DNA of 64,000 bases from Geothrix rubra (GCF_030268065.1 NZ_BSDD01000001.1:682001-746000), one strand, 5' to 3'. Counted from the stretch's first letter, positions 1 through 9,663 are shown. Translations and numbers: made by a program. The notes: a model not told the origin generated them from the letters alone.

Positions 1-774
1 GCCGTCCTGCCCTCCCGCTTCCAGGCCACCCGGTTCCCCGGCAAGCCCCTGGCTCCCATCGCCGGGAGGCCCATGATCCAGTGGGTCTTCGAGGCCGCCC
101 GCCGGGCCCCCGGGGTGGACCGGGTGGTGGTGGCCACGGACGACGACCGGATCGCCCTGGCCGTCCGGGGCTTCGGGGGCGAGGCCGTCATGACCGATCC
201 GGCCCTGCCCTCCGGCACCGACCGCACCGCCGCCGCCCTGGAGGCCCTCGGGGAATCCTTCGACTGCGTGCTCAACATCCAGGGCGACGAACCGGCCATG
301 CACCCGGAGACCGTGGCGGCCGTGGTGGCCCTCATGCGGGACCAGCCGGACCTGCCCATGGGCACCGCCGCCTGCCCCTTCGCCAGCCCCGACGAGCTGT
401 TCAACCCCAACGCCGTGAAGGTGGTGGTGGATGACCGGAAACGCGCCCTCTACTTCAGCCGCAGCCCCATCCCCTACCTGCGGAACAGCTCCGTGTTCGA
501 GCCGGACTTCCGGCCCTGGATGAAACCGGAGCAGCTGGCCCATTTCAAGCGCCACCTGGGCCTCTACGCCTACCGGCCAGACACCCTGAAGGCCTTCACG
601 CGGCTGGCCCCCCACCCCCTGGAGCAGCTGGAGATGCTGGAGCAGCTGCGCGCCCTGGCGGCAGGCATCCCCATCGGCGTGGCGGAGACGCCCTACCTGA
701 GCCTGGGCGTGGACGTGCCCGGGGACGTGGCCGCGGCCGAGGCCCTGCTGCGGGAGCGGGGACTGGCGCGCTAG
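1..774 (+). CDS. kdsB: 3-deoxy-manno-octulosonate cytidylyltransferase (CMP-KDO synthetase), 5' end cut
   Basis: Activates KDO with CTP to give CMP-KDO for the inner core of lipopolysaccharide, in the cytoplasm. The reading frame is open from base 1, and its first residues (AVLPSRFQATRFPGKPL) match the family's N-terminal nucleotide-binding signature, so only about five or six residues are missing before the window. Other visible family marks are GRPMIQWV, the ATDDDRI segment, the SGTDR motif and the NIQGDEP metal/nucleotide motif. The start is outside the window, so an internal ATG at 73 should not be taken as the start. trxB follows 46 bp downstream. With lptD nearby it indicates an LPS-bearing outer membrane. 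The identification is secure. Confidence 0.95.
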   Translation, partial: AVLPSRFQATRFPGKPLAPIAGRPMIQWVFEAARRAPGVDRVVVATDDDRIALAVRGFGGEAVMTDPALPSGTDRTAAALEALGESFDCVLNIQGDEPAMHPETVAAVVALMRDQPDLPMGTAACPFASPDELFNPNAVKVVVDDRKRALYFSRSPIPYLRNSSVFEPDFRPWMKPEQLAHFKRHLGLYAYRPDTLKAFTRLAPHPLEQLEMLEQLRALAAGIPIGVAETPYLSLGVDVPGDVAAAEALLRERGLAR

Positions 775-820
775 ACTGGTCCACTGGGCCCCCCGCCCCG
801 TTCCTTGCCAGGAGACCTCT

Positions 821-1789
821 GTGAGCCACCACAAAGTCGTCGTGATCGGTACCGGTCCCGCGGGCTACACCGCAGCCCTGTACGCCTCCCGGGCCAACCT
901 GGCCCCCCTCGTCTTCGAGGGTGTCCAGCCCGGCGGCCAGCTCACCATCACGACCGAGGTGGAGAACTTCCCCGGTTTCAGGCAGGGCATCCAGGGCCCC
1001 GCCCTCATGGACGAGATGCGGGAGCAGGTGCTCCGGTTCGGCACCACGATCAAGTCCGAGACGGTGCTCAAGGCGGATCTGCAATCGAGGCCCTTCCGCC
1101 TGACCACGGACAAGGATGAGTACACCGCCGACGCGGTGGTCATCGCCACCGGCGCCTCCGCCAAGTGGATGGGCATCGGCAAGGACGAGGTCCTCTCCCG
1201 CTCCGGCGGCGGCGTCAGCGCCTGCGCCACCTGCGACGGGTTCTTCTTCCGCGGCAAGGAGATCGCCGTGGTGGGCGGGGGCGACACCGCGGTGGAGGAA
1301 GCGGTGTTCCTCACCAAGTTCGCCACGAAGGTCCACCTCATCCACCGGCGGGACAAGCTCCGCGCCTCCAAGGCCATGCAGGAGCGGGCCTTCAAGAACG
1401 AGAAGATCCACCCCGTGTGGAACAAGGTCGTGCTGGACGTGCTGACGTCCACCCATGAGACCCCCATGGGCGAGAAGGTGGAGAAGATCCGCGCCCTGCA
1501 GCTGAAGGACACCGTCGACGGCTCCGTGTCCGAGCTGCCCGTGGAGGGACTCTTCGTGGCCATCGGCCACCAGCCCAACACGGCCCTCTTCGAGGGGCAG
1601 CTGCCCATGGACGAGACCGGCTACCTCCAGGTGGAGAAGGGCTCCAGCCGCACGTCCATTCCGGGCGTCTTCGCCTGCGGCGACGTGCAGGACCACACCT
1701 ACCGCCAGGCCATCACCGCGGCCGGCAGCGGCTGCATGGCCGCCATCGACGCGGAGCGCTGGCTGGCCGAGCAGGGCCTTGCGGAGTGA
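821..1789 (+). CDS. trxB: thioredoxin-disulfide reductase
   Basis: FAD/NADPH enzyme that reduces thioredoxin in the cytoplasm; 322 aa, the normal length. The N-terminal FAD motif GTGPAGYTAALYASRA is at about residues 10-25, the redox-active pair is C135/C138 in CATCDG, and the NADPH-binding GGGDTAVEEA follows. A C-terminal FAD motif with FACGDVQD closes the protein. The start is GTG at 821, chosen because GGAGA at 811-815 is correctly spaced and no ATG fits the conserved N terminus. A TAGACT hexamer at 772-777, overlapping the kdsB stop, may be the -10 element. The last codon overlaps the alr start by 4 bp (GTGA), which suggests translational coupling. Confidence 0.95.
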   Translation: MSHHKVVVIGTGPAGYTAALYASRANLAPLVFEGVQPGGQLTITTEVENFPGFRQGIQGPALMDEMREQVLRFGTTIKSETVLKADLQSRPFRLTTDKDEYTADAVVIATGASAKWMGIGKDEVLSRSGGGVSACATCDGFFFRGKEIAVVGGGDTAVEEAVFLTKFATKVHLIHRRDKLRASKAMQERAFKNEKIHPVWNKVVLDVLTSTHETPMGEKVEKIRALQLKDTVDGSVSELPVEGLFVAIGHQPNTALFEGQLPMDETGYLQVEKGSSRTSIPGVFACGDVQDHTYRQAITAAGSGCMAAIDAERWLAEQGLAE

Positions 1790-2925
1790 ATGAGCAGCAC
1801 CTGGAACCCCTGAAGCGGCACCCCGAGGGCCGGGCCCTCAGGGCCGAAGTGGACCTCCGGCGGGTGGCGCGGAACTTCGCCCGCGTGCGGGAGGCCGCCG
1901 GGGGCCGGGGGATCTGGGGCGTGGTGAAGGCCAACGCCTACGGTCACGGTGCCGTGCCCGTGGGGCGGGCCCTGTCGGAGGCCGGGGCCGCTGGCCTGGC
2001 CGTCTCGAGCCTGGAAGAGGGCCTCGAGCTGCGCCAGGGCGGGGTTGCCTGCCCGATCCTGGTGCTGGGGGGCCTCCGACCGGAGGCCGTCCCCGCCGCC
2101 AGCGCCGAAGGGCTCACCATCGCCCTGGTGGGTCCGGAGCACCTGGCGGACTATGCCCGTCTCCTGCCCGACCATCCCCTGAAGCTGCACCTCAAGCTGG
2201 ATACGGGCATGGGCCGCTTCGGCTTCCTGCCCTCCGAGCTGGGCGAATGCCTGCCGGCCCTGGGGGCGCTGGCCCCCTGGATCGACGGGGCCATGGGCCA
2301 CTTCGCCACGGCGGACGATCCCGACCAGGGCTTCGCCCTCCGCCAGCGTCGGGTGTTCGAGGCCTGCCTGGCCCAGCTGCGGGACGCCGGCATCCATCCC
2401 GCCCAGCGCCACCACGGCAACAGCGACGCCTGCCTGCGGGGCCTCCTGGGGGACGACACCCATGTGCGGCCGGGGCTGGCGCTGTACGGCCTCACCCTGG
2501 TGCCGGAAGGCCGGGCCCTGGGCCTTGAACCTGCCCTGGAGTTGGTGGCCGAGGTGGCCCGCGTGAAGGCGGTCCCCGCCGGCACGACCGTGGGCTATGG
2601 GCGCACCTTCGTGGCGCCCCACCCCCTCCAGATCGCCACCCTGGCCTGCGGCTACGCCGACGGCTACCGCCGCGACCTGGGCAACCGGGCCGTGGTGGGG
2701 TACCGGGGCCGCACCTATCCCGTGGTGGGGCGCGTCTCCATGGACTACCTCACCGTGGCCCTGCCGGTGGACGTGCCCGTCGCCCCCGGGGATCCCATGG
2801 TCCTGTTCGGCTCGGATCCGGCGGCGCCGCACTGCCTCGAACGGCTGGCCTCGGCCCTCGGCACCATCCCCTACGAGCTGACCTGCGGACTCCATCGCCG
2901 CATCACGCGCCGCTTTTTCTCCTGA
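1786..2925 (+). CDS. alr: alanine racemase
   Basis: PLP enzyme converting L-alanine to D-alanine for peptidoglycan; 379 aa. The PLP lysine is K48 in VVKANAYGHG. The C-terminal part carries the catalytic-tyrosine segment GYGRTF and the substrate loop GRVSMDYLTV, both typical of the family. The start is GTG at 1786, overlapping the trxB stop by 4 bp; an ATG at 1790 is in another frame and closes at once. Coupling to trxB is probably only organisational, since the two functions are unrelated. The gene ends 49 bp before the diguanylate cyclase. Clear identification. Confidence 0.94.
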   Translation: MNEQHLEPLKRHPEGRALRAEVDLRRVARNFARVREAAGGRGIWGVVKANAYGHGAVPVGRALSEAGAAGLAVSSLEEGLELRQGGVACPILVLGGLRPEAVPAASAEGLTIALVGPEHLADYARLLPDHPLKLHLKLDTGMGRFGFLPSELGECLPALGALAPWIDGAMGHFATADDPDQGFALRQRRVFEACLAQLRDAGIHPAQRHHGNSDACLRGLLGDDTHVRPGLALYGLTLVPEGRALGLEPALELVAEVARVKAVPAGTTVGYGRTFVAPHPLQIATLACGYADGYRRDLGNRAVVGYRGRTYPVVGRVSMDYLTVALPVDVPVAPGDPMVLFGSDPAAPHCLERLASALGTIPYELTCGLHRRITRRFFS

Positions 2926-2974
2926 TATCTGACAGCTAAGGTCCTACCATGGGGTGGCGAAGCCGCGCCCCACC

Positions 2975-4354
2975 ATGAACCTACTGGTCATTTCCCGCCA
3001 TGACGACCTCGTCGAACGCCTCCGGATGGCCTTCGAGGGGGCCGGGCACCGGGTGCTGCACGCCCCCGACCCCCTGGCGGCCCTGGCGGACGACAGCTGG
3101 GACGAAGCCCATGTCCTCCTCGTGGACGCCCTGGGCGACCCCATGGATGGCTACCGGCTCTGCCGGCTCCTCCGTGGCGAATCGCGTGTCCTGTTCAGCA
3201 ACCTCCCCATCTTCCTCGTGCTCGACCGCCCGGCCGAGGAGGCGGACACGCTGGCCCTCCAGGAGGCCGAAGGCGATGGCTTCATCGGGGCGGGCTACAG
3301 CATCCAGCAGCTGCTGAACCACCTGGGTCCCGTGATGGCCGGGGCCGCCTCGCGGGAGCAGGCGCCGAAGGTCCCCGTCCTGGCCCTGGGCCTCCACCCC
3401 GCCCTGGCCCAGCGTGCCCGGGACCTGCTGCAGCACTTCCACATGGAGGTGCATACCCCACCGCTCCGCAATGCCGCCCAGGCCCAGGAGGCCCTCCGGG
3501 CGCCGGTCCTGCTCCTGGGGCTCTCCGGTGGCGGCGTGCCGCGGGCCATGAAGCTGCTGGCCGGGCTCCGCGAATCCGGCGGGCTGCCCTACACCATCCT
3601 CCTGGGGCAGGTGCGGGACGAGGCCGTGCAACGGAAGCTGCTGCTGGCGGGGGTGTCGGACTGGCTGGGCCTGCCCCTCTCGGCCCCGCGGCTGCTCCAC
3701 GCCTGCAAGCGGGCCATCGAGTGGGCCCACGCCAAGCGGATCCAGGCCGAGTTCGAGTCGGCCGTCCATGACCTCCGGGAGCGGCGGAGCATGCTGGAGA
3801 TCGAGGCCGCGGCCCTCCGCAACGAGGTGCTGACGGACCCCCTCACCGAGCTCCTGAACCGGCGCGCCTTCGACCAGAACCTGGAGCATGCCCTCCTCCA
3901 GTGGGAGCGTCACCGCCGGTCGTTCGTGCTCCTGCTGGGCGACGTGGACCATTTCAAGCTCATCAACGACCGCTTCGGCCACCCCGTGGGTGACGAAGTG
4001 CTCCGGGAGATGGCCGCCCGCCTGCGCGCCTCGCTCCGCAAGTCCGACCTCGCCTTCCGCATCGGCGGCGAGGAATTCGCGGTCCTGCTGCCCGAGACCT
4101 CCCTGAAGGCCGGGACCGAAGTGGCTGACAAGCTCCGGCGCCGCATCGACGAGGAGGCCTTCCTCCTGGCCGGCGGGCAGACCATCTTCCCCACCATGAG
4201 CTTCGGCGTGGGGGGCCCCATGGACCTTGGACCCACCGGTCTGCTGTCCGCCGTGGACCGGGCGCTGTACCAGGCCAAGTCCCTGGGGCGCAACCGGGTG
4301 GTGGTCGCGGCGGGGGGCGAGGTCCCGCGCGGAAGCCTCAGCGGCGATAGCTGA
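2975..4354 (+). CDS. diguanylate cyclase with N-terminal receiver-like domains
   Basis: Predicted to make cyclic di-GMP from two GTP; 459 aa from the ATG at 2975. Residues 1-115 or so look like a CheY-type receiver (LLVISRHDD at the start, LLVDALGDPMDG with a possible phospho-aspartate). A second alpha/beta receiver-like segment lies at about 130-250, then a helical linker and a GGDEF domain from about 285. The active site is GGEEF, preceded five residues earlier by RKSD, which fits the RxxD product-inhibition site. An in-frame GTG at 2954 is also possible, but the ATG puts the receiver fold right at the N terminus. No membrane segment, so cytoplasmic. Its 3' end overlaps convergent lptD by 17 bp. 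The signal it senses is unknown. Confidence 0.88.
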   Translation: MNLLVISRHDDLVERLRMAFEGAGHRVLHAPDPLAALADDSWDEAHVLLVDALGDPMDGYRLCRLLRGESRVLFSNLPIFLVLDRPAEEADTLALQEAEGDGFIGAGYSIQQLLNHLGPVMAGAASREQAPKVPVLALGLHPALAQRARDLLQHFHMEVHTPPLRNAAQAQEALRAPVLLLGLSGGGVPRAMKLLAGLRESGGLPYTILLGQVRDEAVQRKLLLAGVSDWLGLPLSAPRLLHACKRAIEWAHAKRIQAEFESAVHDLRERRSMLEIEAAALRNEVLTDPLTELLNRRAFDQNLEHALLQWERHRRSFVLLLGDVDHFKLINDRFGHPVGDEVLREMAARLRASLRKSDLAFRIGGEEFAVLLPETSLKAGTEVADKLRRRIDEEAFLLAGGQTIFPTMSFGVGGPMDLGPTGLLSAVDRALYQAKSLGRNRVVVAAGGEVPRGSLSGDS

Positions 4355-6713
4355 AGAGATCCCCGATCCCGCGCAGCGAGAGCGTGAGGTCCACCCGGTT
4401 CTCGCGGCCGCCGGACACGAGGTTCGTGTTCAAGGCCACGTGGGTGAGCTTCAGGATGTAGGCCACGCAGGGCTCCACATAGGCCAGGGCCACCTGGCCC
4501 GAGGCGAACCTGTGCATCTCGAAGTCGTAGTTCCCGGAGAATTCGAGCCGCAACCGGTCGTCCCAGACCCGGTGGATCCCGCCCAGCTGGACGCCCCGCT
4601 GCCGGACCAGGAACCGGTTGATGCCCGTGGAGAAGTAGGCGAGGCTCAGCCGGCTGGCGGCGCTCGACTTCAGGTCCAGGCTCAGGGCGTTGTCGGACCC
4701 GCCTGGCCCCAGGTCCGAGGAGCGCCGGAAGTTGATCCGGAACCGCTCGTCCGGCTCCACGCTCAGGTCCGTGTCCAGGGAGGCCCAGCCCTTCTTGTAG
4801 CGGCCGTCGTTGAGGATGATCGGCGTCGCGTAGTACCGGGTGGAGATGCTCAGCCGGGCCAGGTCCGTGAAGGCCCCGCCGCCGGAGGGCCGCCCGAGGA
4901 AGTGCTGCTTCAGGCCCAGCTCCACGCTGCGCTCCCCGGAGGCGCTGTCGTTCACGCCGGGGGCGGAGTCCACGGCATCGAAGCGGGGGATGGCACCGGC
5001 CTCCCGGTAGCCACTGGTGTTGGTGAACCCGAAATAGGGCTCCAGGATGTGCTTCAGTTCGCCCGAGTAGCCCAGCAGGGTGAAGTGTTCGAAGGTCCGC
5101 CCCACCTGGGGCCCCGAGAGCCTGAGATGTTCCGAACCCACCAGCCGGGTGGCGGAAGGCCCGTCCACCTGGAAGGGGCTGATGGTCGACAGCGCCGCGG
5201 GAGCGACGGCGCTGCCATTGGCGCCGGCCGTCGGATCGAAGATCGGATTCCGGAGCGTGTTCGAGTAGTGGGTCACACGCCCCATCACCTCCAGGTCCGC
5301 GCGGAAGGGACCCCACTGGCCCAGGCGGCCGTGCAGGCGGGTGTTGGCGTCCTCCCGGCCCCACCCGTAGTCCTGGGGCGGGACCGTGACCATGATGGTT
5401 TTCGCGGGATCGGTGGGGTCCGGGATGTCGTAGCTGTAGCTGTCGATGAGGTAGGCGAACCGCCCCACCCGGAGACCGCCATCCAGGTAGAAGGGACCGA
5501 ACACCGGCACGGGGAAAAAGCGGAACTCCCCCTGGGGCAGGGTTCGCCGTCGCAGGGAGGGGATGAAGCCCTGTGTGATCGAGGGGGTTCCCAGCTCATT
5601 GTTGTAGAAGAACGAGCGCTGCTCCGCCATGGAGAGGCTGAGGCTGCCGAAGGTGGTGTTCCGCCCCAGGTACAGGGCGGAATCGAAGCTCGGAGCGCCC
5701 AGCTGTCCCAGCCCTTTCCCGAAGTCCGCATCCACCATGTTGTCCGAGGCCTGGTTCACGTCGGCCGTGAGCTGCCAGCCGTCCTCCCGCTGCCAGACTT
5801 CCTTCAGGGCGTACCGGTAGCGCTGGATGCCGAGGGTCCGCTGGTGGATGGTCCGGCCCGAGAAGGTGCCGTAGTGAGTCGGATCGGGATTCCAGCGCAG
5901 CTCGCCGCCCCAGAGGGTGCCCTCCTTGCTGAAGTACTCCGGCGAGAAGGTGGCGTCCGCCGTGTCTCCCAGTACCTGGTAGTACGAGAGCCCCACCTGC
6001 GTACCGAATGAGCTCGAGGCGCCGAGGGTGGGCGGCAGGAGCCCCGAGGTCCGCTTGGCCTGGGCGGGATAGAGGGCGTAGGGCAGGTAGAAGATGGGAA
6101 TGGGCCCGAGCCCCCGGAGCTGGATGCGGGGGTTCCACAGGGTCGCGAAGCCGTCCAGGTTCACCTTGAGGCTGGTGAGCCGGGCCTTCCAGCCCGGCTC
6201 CTCCTCGGGGCAGGGGCTCAGCTCCACGCCTTCGAATGCCCAGAGCTTCAGGGTGGTGAACGCCACATGGTTGGAACGCAAGGTCCAGCTTGGAGGCAGG
6301 TCCATCTGCAGGGCCCAGGCCTCGCCGGAGCGCCGCTTCCAGTCCATGCGGAGCCGTTCGCTCCGCAGGCGGAGCCCGGGAGCCTCGAGGCGGATGTGGC
6401 CCTCGGCTTCCAGGAGGCCGTCCTGGAGGTGGTACTCGATGCGGTCGGCCAGCAGGAGGATGCCCTCGGCCTGGATGGCGCCCTGCTCCAGGATCCAGGT
6501 GTCGCCCACCTCGCTGACCTTGTCGCCGCGCCAGTCGAAGGGAACCCGGCCGCCGCCGGGGCCCTGGTCCAGCCGGAAGGGGCGCAGGGGCATCAGCTCG
6601 GCGGGCGTGGGCGCCTGGAACGGGGGTGGATCCGGGATGGGTGGCAGGCCCTGGGCAGTCAGGGCCGCAGCCACCGCCCCCAGCGCCAGGCCCCTGCTCC
6701 GCCCCCGTCCCAT
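4338..6713 (-). CDS. lptD: LPS-assembly outer-membrane protein LptD
   Basis: Beta-barrel that, with LptE, inserts lipopolysaccharide into the outer leaflet of the outer membrane; 791 aa. A short signal peptide (GLALGAVAAALTAQG) is followed by an OstA/LptA-like periplasmic domain (WILEQGAIQAEGILLLADRI and following). A long region rich in alternating aromatic strands comes next, with family segments such as LKEVWQREDGWQLTADVNQA. The ATG at 6713 is preferred over upstream codons because the zip stop codon runs straight into a GAGG ribosome site before it. It is the last gene of rng-zip-lptD. Its 3' end overlaps the diguanylate cyclase on the other strand by 17 bp with no terminator visible between them. 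Confidence 0.92.
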   Translation of the reverse strand: MGRGRSRGLALGAVAAALTAQGLPPIPDPPPFQAPTPAELMPLRPFRLDQGPGGGRVPFDWRGDKVSEVGDTWILEQGAIQAEGILLLADRIEYHLQDGLLEAEGHIRLEAPGLRLRSERLRMDWKRRSGEAWALQMDLPPSWTLRSNHVAFTTLKLWAFEGVELSPCPEEEPGWKARLTSLKVNLDGFATLWNPRIQLRGLGPIPIFYLPYALYPAQAKRTSGLLPPTLGASSSFGTQVGLSYYQVLGDTADATFSPEYFSKEGTLWGGELRWNPDPTHYGTFSGRTIHQRTLGIQRYRYALKEVWQREDGWQLTADVNQASDNMVDADFGKGLGQLGAPSFDSALYLGRNTTFGSLSLSMAEQRSFFYNNELGTPSITQGFIPSLRRRTLPQGEFRFFPVPVFGPFYLDGGLRVGRFAYLIDSYSYDIPDPTDPAKTIMVTVPPQDYGWGREDANTRLHGRLGQWGPFRADLEVMGRVTHYSNTLRNPIFDPTAGANGSAVAPAALSTISPFQVDGPSATRLVGSEHLRLSGPQVGRTFEHFTLLGYSGELKHILEPYFGFTNTSGYREAGAIPRFDAVDSAPGVNDSASGERSVELGLKQHFLGRPSGGGAFTDLARLSISTRYYATPIILNDGRYKKGWASLDTDLSVEPDERFRINFRRSSDLGPGGSDNALSLDLKSSAASRLSLAYFSTGINRFLVRQRGVQLGGIHRVWDDRLRLEFSGNYDFEMHRFASGQVALAYVEPCVAYILKLTHVALNTNLVSGGRENRVDLTLSLRGIGDLFSYRR

Positions 6714-6720
6714 GGCCGCC

Positions 6721-7443
6721 TCAGTGGACGTGCGGCAGGAAGCGCGCACTCAGGAGGAAGATGGCGACGCCGCCCAGGAGGGCCAGTGCCCCGCGGGGAC
6801 CGGGTTCCTTCTGGACTTCCGGCAGCAGGTCCGAGCTGGCGACGTAGAGGGCCAATCCGCCTGTGAGCCCGAGCGTGGGGCCCGGGGGGAGGTGCAGCAG
6901 GGCCTGGCCCGTGGCCCCGAGCAGCGCCGCCAGGGCGAGGGTGCCCGCGGCCAGCAGCGCGCCCCGTTTCCCGAATCCGCGCACCAGGAAGATGGAGGCG
7001 ATGGTGCCCCCCTCCGGAATCCGGTGGAGCAGGATGCCGAGGACCACCAGGGGCCCGAGGTTGCTGCCCATGGCCAGGGCCGCGCCGATGGAGACGCCGT
7101 CCATGAGGCTGTGGAGCGACAGCCCCACCAGGGCCATCACGCCGCTGATGGGCGAGCCGCGATGGGTCTCCTCCCCGTAGTGGAAGTGCAGCGTGATGCC
7201 GTGCTCCATCACATGCACCAGCAGGTACCCCGCGAGGACCCAGAAGGCGTTCCGCTCTCCGCCGATGGCGGGCTCGATGCATTCGGGGATCACGCGCACC
7301 AGGGTCACGGACAGCAGGTAGCCCGCGGCGACGCCGGAGAGCAGCCGCATGTAGTGGGCCCGCCCCTGCAGGAACCGCACGACCCCCCAGCCGCCCAGGA
7401 GGGTGGCCAGGGAGGCGAGGGGAGCCAGCCAGTAGAGGGCCAC
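6721..7443 (-). CDS. ZIP-family divalent metal transporter
   Basis: Inner-membrane protein of 240 aa predicted to import zinc or related divalent metals. About eight hydrophobic segments are visible. The metal-binding helices carry the family patterns HSLMDGVSIG and HRIPEGG, matching the H-S/N and H-x-x-P-E-G motifs of ZIP transporters. A histidine-containing stretch (HVMEHGITLHFHYGEE) lies before them, as in many ZIP proteins. The start is GTG at 7443, three bases after the rng stop; the stop is 7 bp ahead of lptD. No metal-responsive operator is apparent, and expression is probably from the rng promoter. The exact metal cannot be told from sequence. Confidence 0.85.
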   Translation of the reverse strand: MALYWLAPLASLATLLGGWGVVRFLQGRAHYMRLLSGVAAGYLLSVTLVRVIPECIEPAIGGERNAFWVLAGYLLVHVMEHGITLHFHYGEETHRGSPISGVMALVGLSLHSLMDGVSIGAALAMGSNLGPLVVLGILLHRIPEGGTIASIFLVRGFGKRGALLAAGTLALAALLGATGQALLHLPPGPTLGLTGGLALYVASSDLLPEVQKEPGPRGALALLGGVAIFLLSARFLPHVH

Positions 7444-7446
7444 GGC

Positions 7447-9663
7447 CTACTCGGCCTTGGGCTTCTTGGCGGGAGCCTTCCTGGTGCTGGGGGCCTTGGC
7501 TTTCGGGACTTCGGGAACGGCCGCTTCGGCGTGGGCCTCGACGGCGGGCTCGGCCTTCCGGGCACGCCCCTTCGCCTTGGCGGGTTTCTCAACGGCGGGG
7601 GCGGCCGGTTCCGGGACCGGTTCAGCCTTGGCCGGGGCGGGTTCCGCCACGGCCACCTTGGCCCGGGGGGTGCGCTTGGGCTTTCCGGGGACGGCTTCCG
7701 CGGCCGGAGCGGGCGCGGCGCCCAGGCGGGGCCGGGGACTGGGGGTCAGCAGGCTGGCCACCAGGTCCGGTGTCGCCTTCGGCGGCTCGGGCAGGGGTTC
7801 GGAGGCGTCCGGGGAGGGCGTGGCGTCCTGGGCGCCGTTCCCGTTGCCCGGGGCCTCGGCCCGGTCGGACCCGCCCTTCCGGCGCCGACGGCGGCGCTTG
7901 CGCTTGCCCCCCTCGCCCTTGGCTTCGGCATCGTCGCCGTTCTCCTCCTCGCCCTCCTCCTCGTCCTCGGGCTTGGCACTCTCGAACAGGGCCCGCAGGC
8001 GCTCCCGCTCATCCAGGGCGGCCCGCTGGACATCGCGGCGGTCGTACTTGAAGGCCTCCTTCCGGGCCTCCTTCGCGCCATCGCCCAGGGCCTTGTCGAA
8101 GGAGATGGGGCTGTCGCCGCCGAGGACCACCGTCTCCTCCTCGGGAGGCGCCCCCTTCTCGCGATGGGGCTTCGTCGCGGGCTTCTCCGCGGGGATCTCC
8201 TCGGCGCGTTCCACCTCGGCGGTCATTTCGCCGTAGGACATGGACCAGTCGGCCTGGATGAGGATCCGGGCCTCGCTCTGCTCCTCCATCTGGGCCAGGT
8301 CGTGGCGCTTCTGGTTCAGGACGGCGGTGGCGATGGCGGGGGCCAGCTTCACGCGGATCTCCCCGATGCCGCCCTTGGCCAGGATGCCGTGGAGGCGCCG
8401 CACCACGGACAGGGCGAGGGCCTCGATGGTCTTCACTTTGCCGGTGCCCGCGCAGGTGGGGCAGGTCTCGTGGTTGACATGCTGGAGGCTGGGCCGGATG
8501 CGCTGGCGCGTCATCACCAGCACGCCGAACCGGTTGATCTTCCCCACCTCCATGCGGGCCTTGTCGGCCTTCAGGCAGTCCACCAGGCGGTCCTGCACCG
8601 CGCGGATGTGGGAATCGCGCTTCATGTCGATGAAGTCGATGGCGATGAGGCCGGCCAGGTCGCGCAGCCGCAGCTGGCGGGCCACCTCCTCGGCGGCCTC
8701 CATGTTGGTCTTGAACGCCATGTCCTCGACACCGTCGCCCGAGGTCTTGCCGCTGTTCACATCGATGGCCACGAGGGCCTCGGTCTGGTCCAGCACCAGG
8801 GCACCGCCGCTGGCGAGGGGCACCTTGCGGCCGTAGACGCGGTCGATCTGCTCCTCCAGCTGGAAGCGCGAGAAGAGGGGCTTCTTCCCCGTGTAGTGCT
8901 TCAGCACCTCCAGGTGCTGGGGCATGGTCCGCTTGAAGAAGGACTGCGCCGCGTGGAAGGTGTCCAGGTCGTCGATCTGGACCTCCTCGATGTCCGCCGT
9001 GAAGGCGTCCCGCAGGGTGCGGGTGACCACGTCGTCCTCCTGCCAGACGAGGCCGGGCCCGTGGCGGTGCTTGTATCGGTTCAGCACCTCCTTGTGCATG
9101 TCCAGGAGGTACTCCAGGTCGCGCTGGAAGTCCTCCTTGGTGACCCCCAGGCTGGCGGTGCGGACGATCACGCCGATGTCGGCGGGGATGTCCAGGCTGT
9201 CGATGAGCTGCTTGAAGTGCCGGCGCTCCTCGTTGCCCTCGATCTTGCGGCTGATCCCGTTCACCGGATTCCCGGGTGTGATGACCAGGTAGCGGCCCGC
9301 CAGGCTGATCTGGCCGGTCATCATGGCGCCCTTGGAGCCCAGTTCCTCGCGCACGGCCTGGACGAGGATCTCCTGGTCCCGCTGGAGGATGTCCTGGATG
9401 CGCCCGCGCCGGCCCTCGCCGCCCAGGTCCCGGGGCAGCTCGCCCAGGGGCAGGAAGCCGTTCTTCTGGCCGCCGAAATGGACGAAGGCGGCCTGGAGGC
9501 TGGTGTCCACGCGGACGACCCTGGCCTTGTAGAGATTGCCCTTGATCTTCTCGTTGTGGAGGAACTCCACGTCGTAGTCGAACAGGACGCCGTCGATCAG
9601 CGTCGCCACGCGGATCTCTTCGGGATCGGTGGCGTTGATCATCATGATCTTCTTGGGGTTCAA
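7447..9663 (-). CDS. rng: ribonuclease E/G family endoribonuclease
   Basis: Single-strand-specific endoribonuclease for mRNA decay and rRNA maturation; 738 aa from the chosen start. An N-terminal S1 RNA-binding domain (NLYKARVVRVDTSLQAAFVHFG) is followed by the catalytic core, with metal ligands in AIDVNSG and IAIDFIDM. The zinc-link CPTCAGTG is present, and the core ends near residue 480. The last ~250 residues are low-complexity: an arginine run (KRKRRRRRRKGG), an acidic patch, then an Ala/Pro/Lys tail, like the scaffold tail of RNase E rather than compact RNase G. TTG at 9663 has GAGGAG five bases upstream; the ATGs at 9645 and 9642 lack a close ribosome site. First gene of the operon with zip and lptD. 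Confidence 0.88.
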   Translation of the reverse strand: MNPKKIMMINATDPEEIRVATLIDGVLFDYDVEFLHNEKIKGNLYKARVVRVDTSLQAAFVHFGGQKNGFLPLGELPRDLGGEGRRGRIQDILQRDQEILVQAVREELGSKGAMMTGQISLAGRYLVITPGNPVNGISRKIEGNEERRHFKQLIDSLDIPADIGVIVRTASLGVTKEDFQRDLEYLLDMHKEVLNRYKHRHGPGLVWQEDDVVTRTLRDAFTADIEEVQIDDLDTFHAAQSFFKRTMPQHLEVLKHYTGKKPLFSRFQLEEQIDRVYGRKVPLASGGALVLDQTEALVAIDVNSGKTSGDGVEDMAFKTNMEAAEEVARQLRLRDLAGLIAIDFIDMKRDSHIRAVQDRLVDCLKADKARMEVGKINRFGVLVMTRQRIRPSLQHVNHETCPTCAGTGKVKTIEALALSVVRRLHGILAKGGIGEIRVKLAPAIATAVLNQKRHDLAQMEEQSEARILIQADWSMSYGEMTAEVERAEEIPAEKPATKPHREKGAPPEEETVVLGGDSPISFDKALGDGAKEARKEAFKYDRRDVQRAALDERERLRALFESAKPEDEEEGEEENGDDAEAKGEGGKRKRRRRRRKGGSDRAEAPGNGNGAQDATPSPDASEPLPEPPKATPDLVASLLTPSPRPRLGAAPAPAAEAVPGKPKRTPRAKVAVAEPAPAKAEPVPEPAAPAVEKPAKAKGRARKAEPAVEAHAEAAVPEVPKAKAPSTRKAPAKKPKAE

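Noticed and set aside
73-774. kdsB starting at the internal ATG at 73
   Set aside because: Conserved N-terminal residues are encoded from base 1 onward, so the gene is truncated by the window edge.
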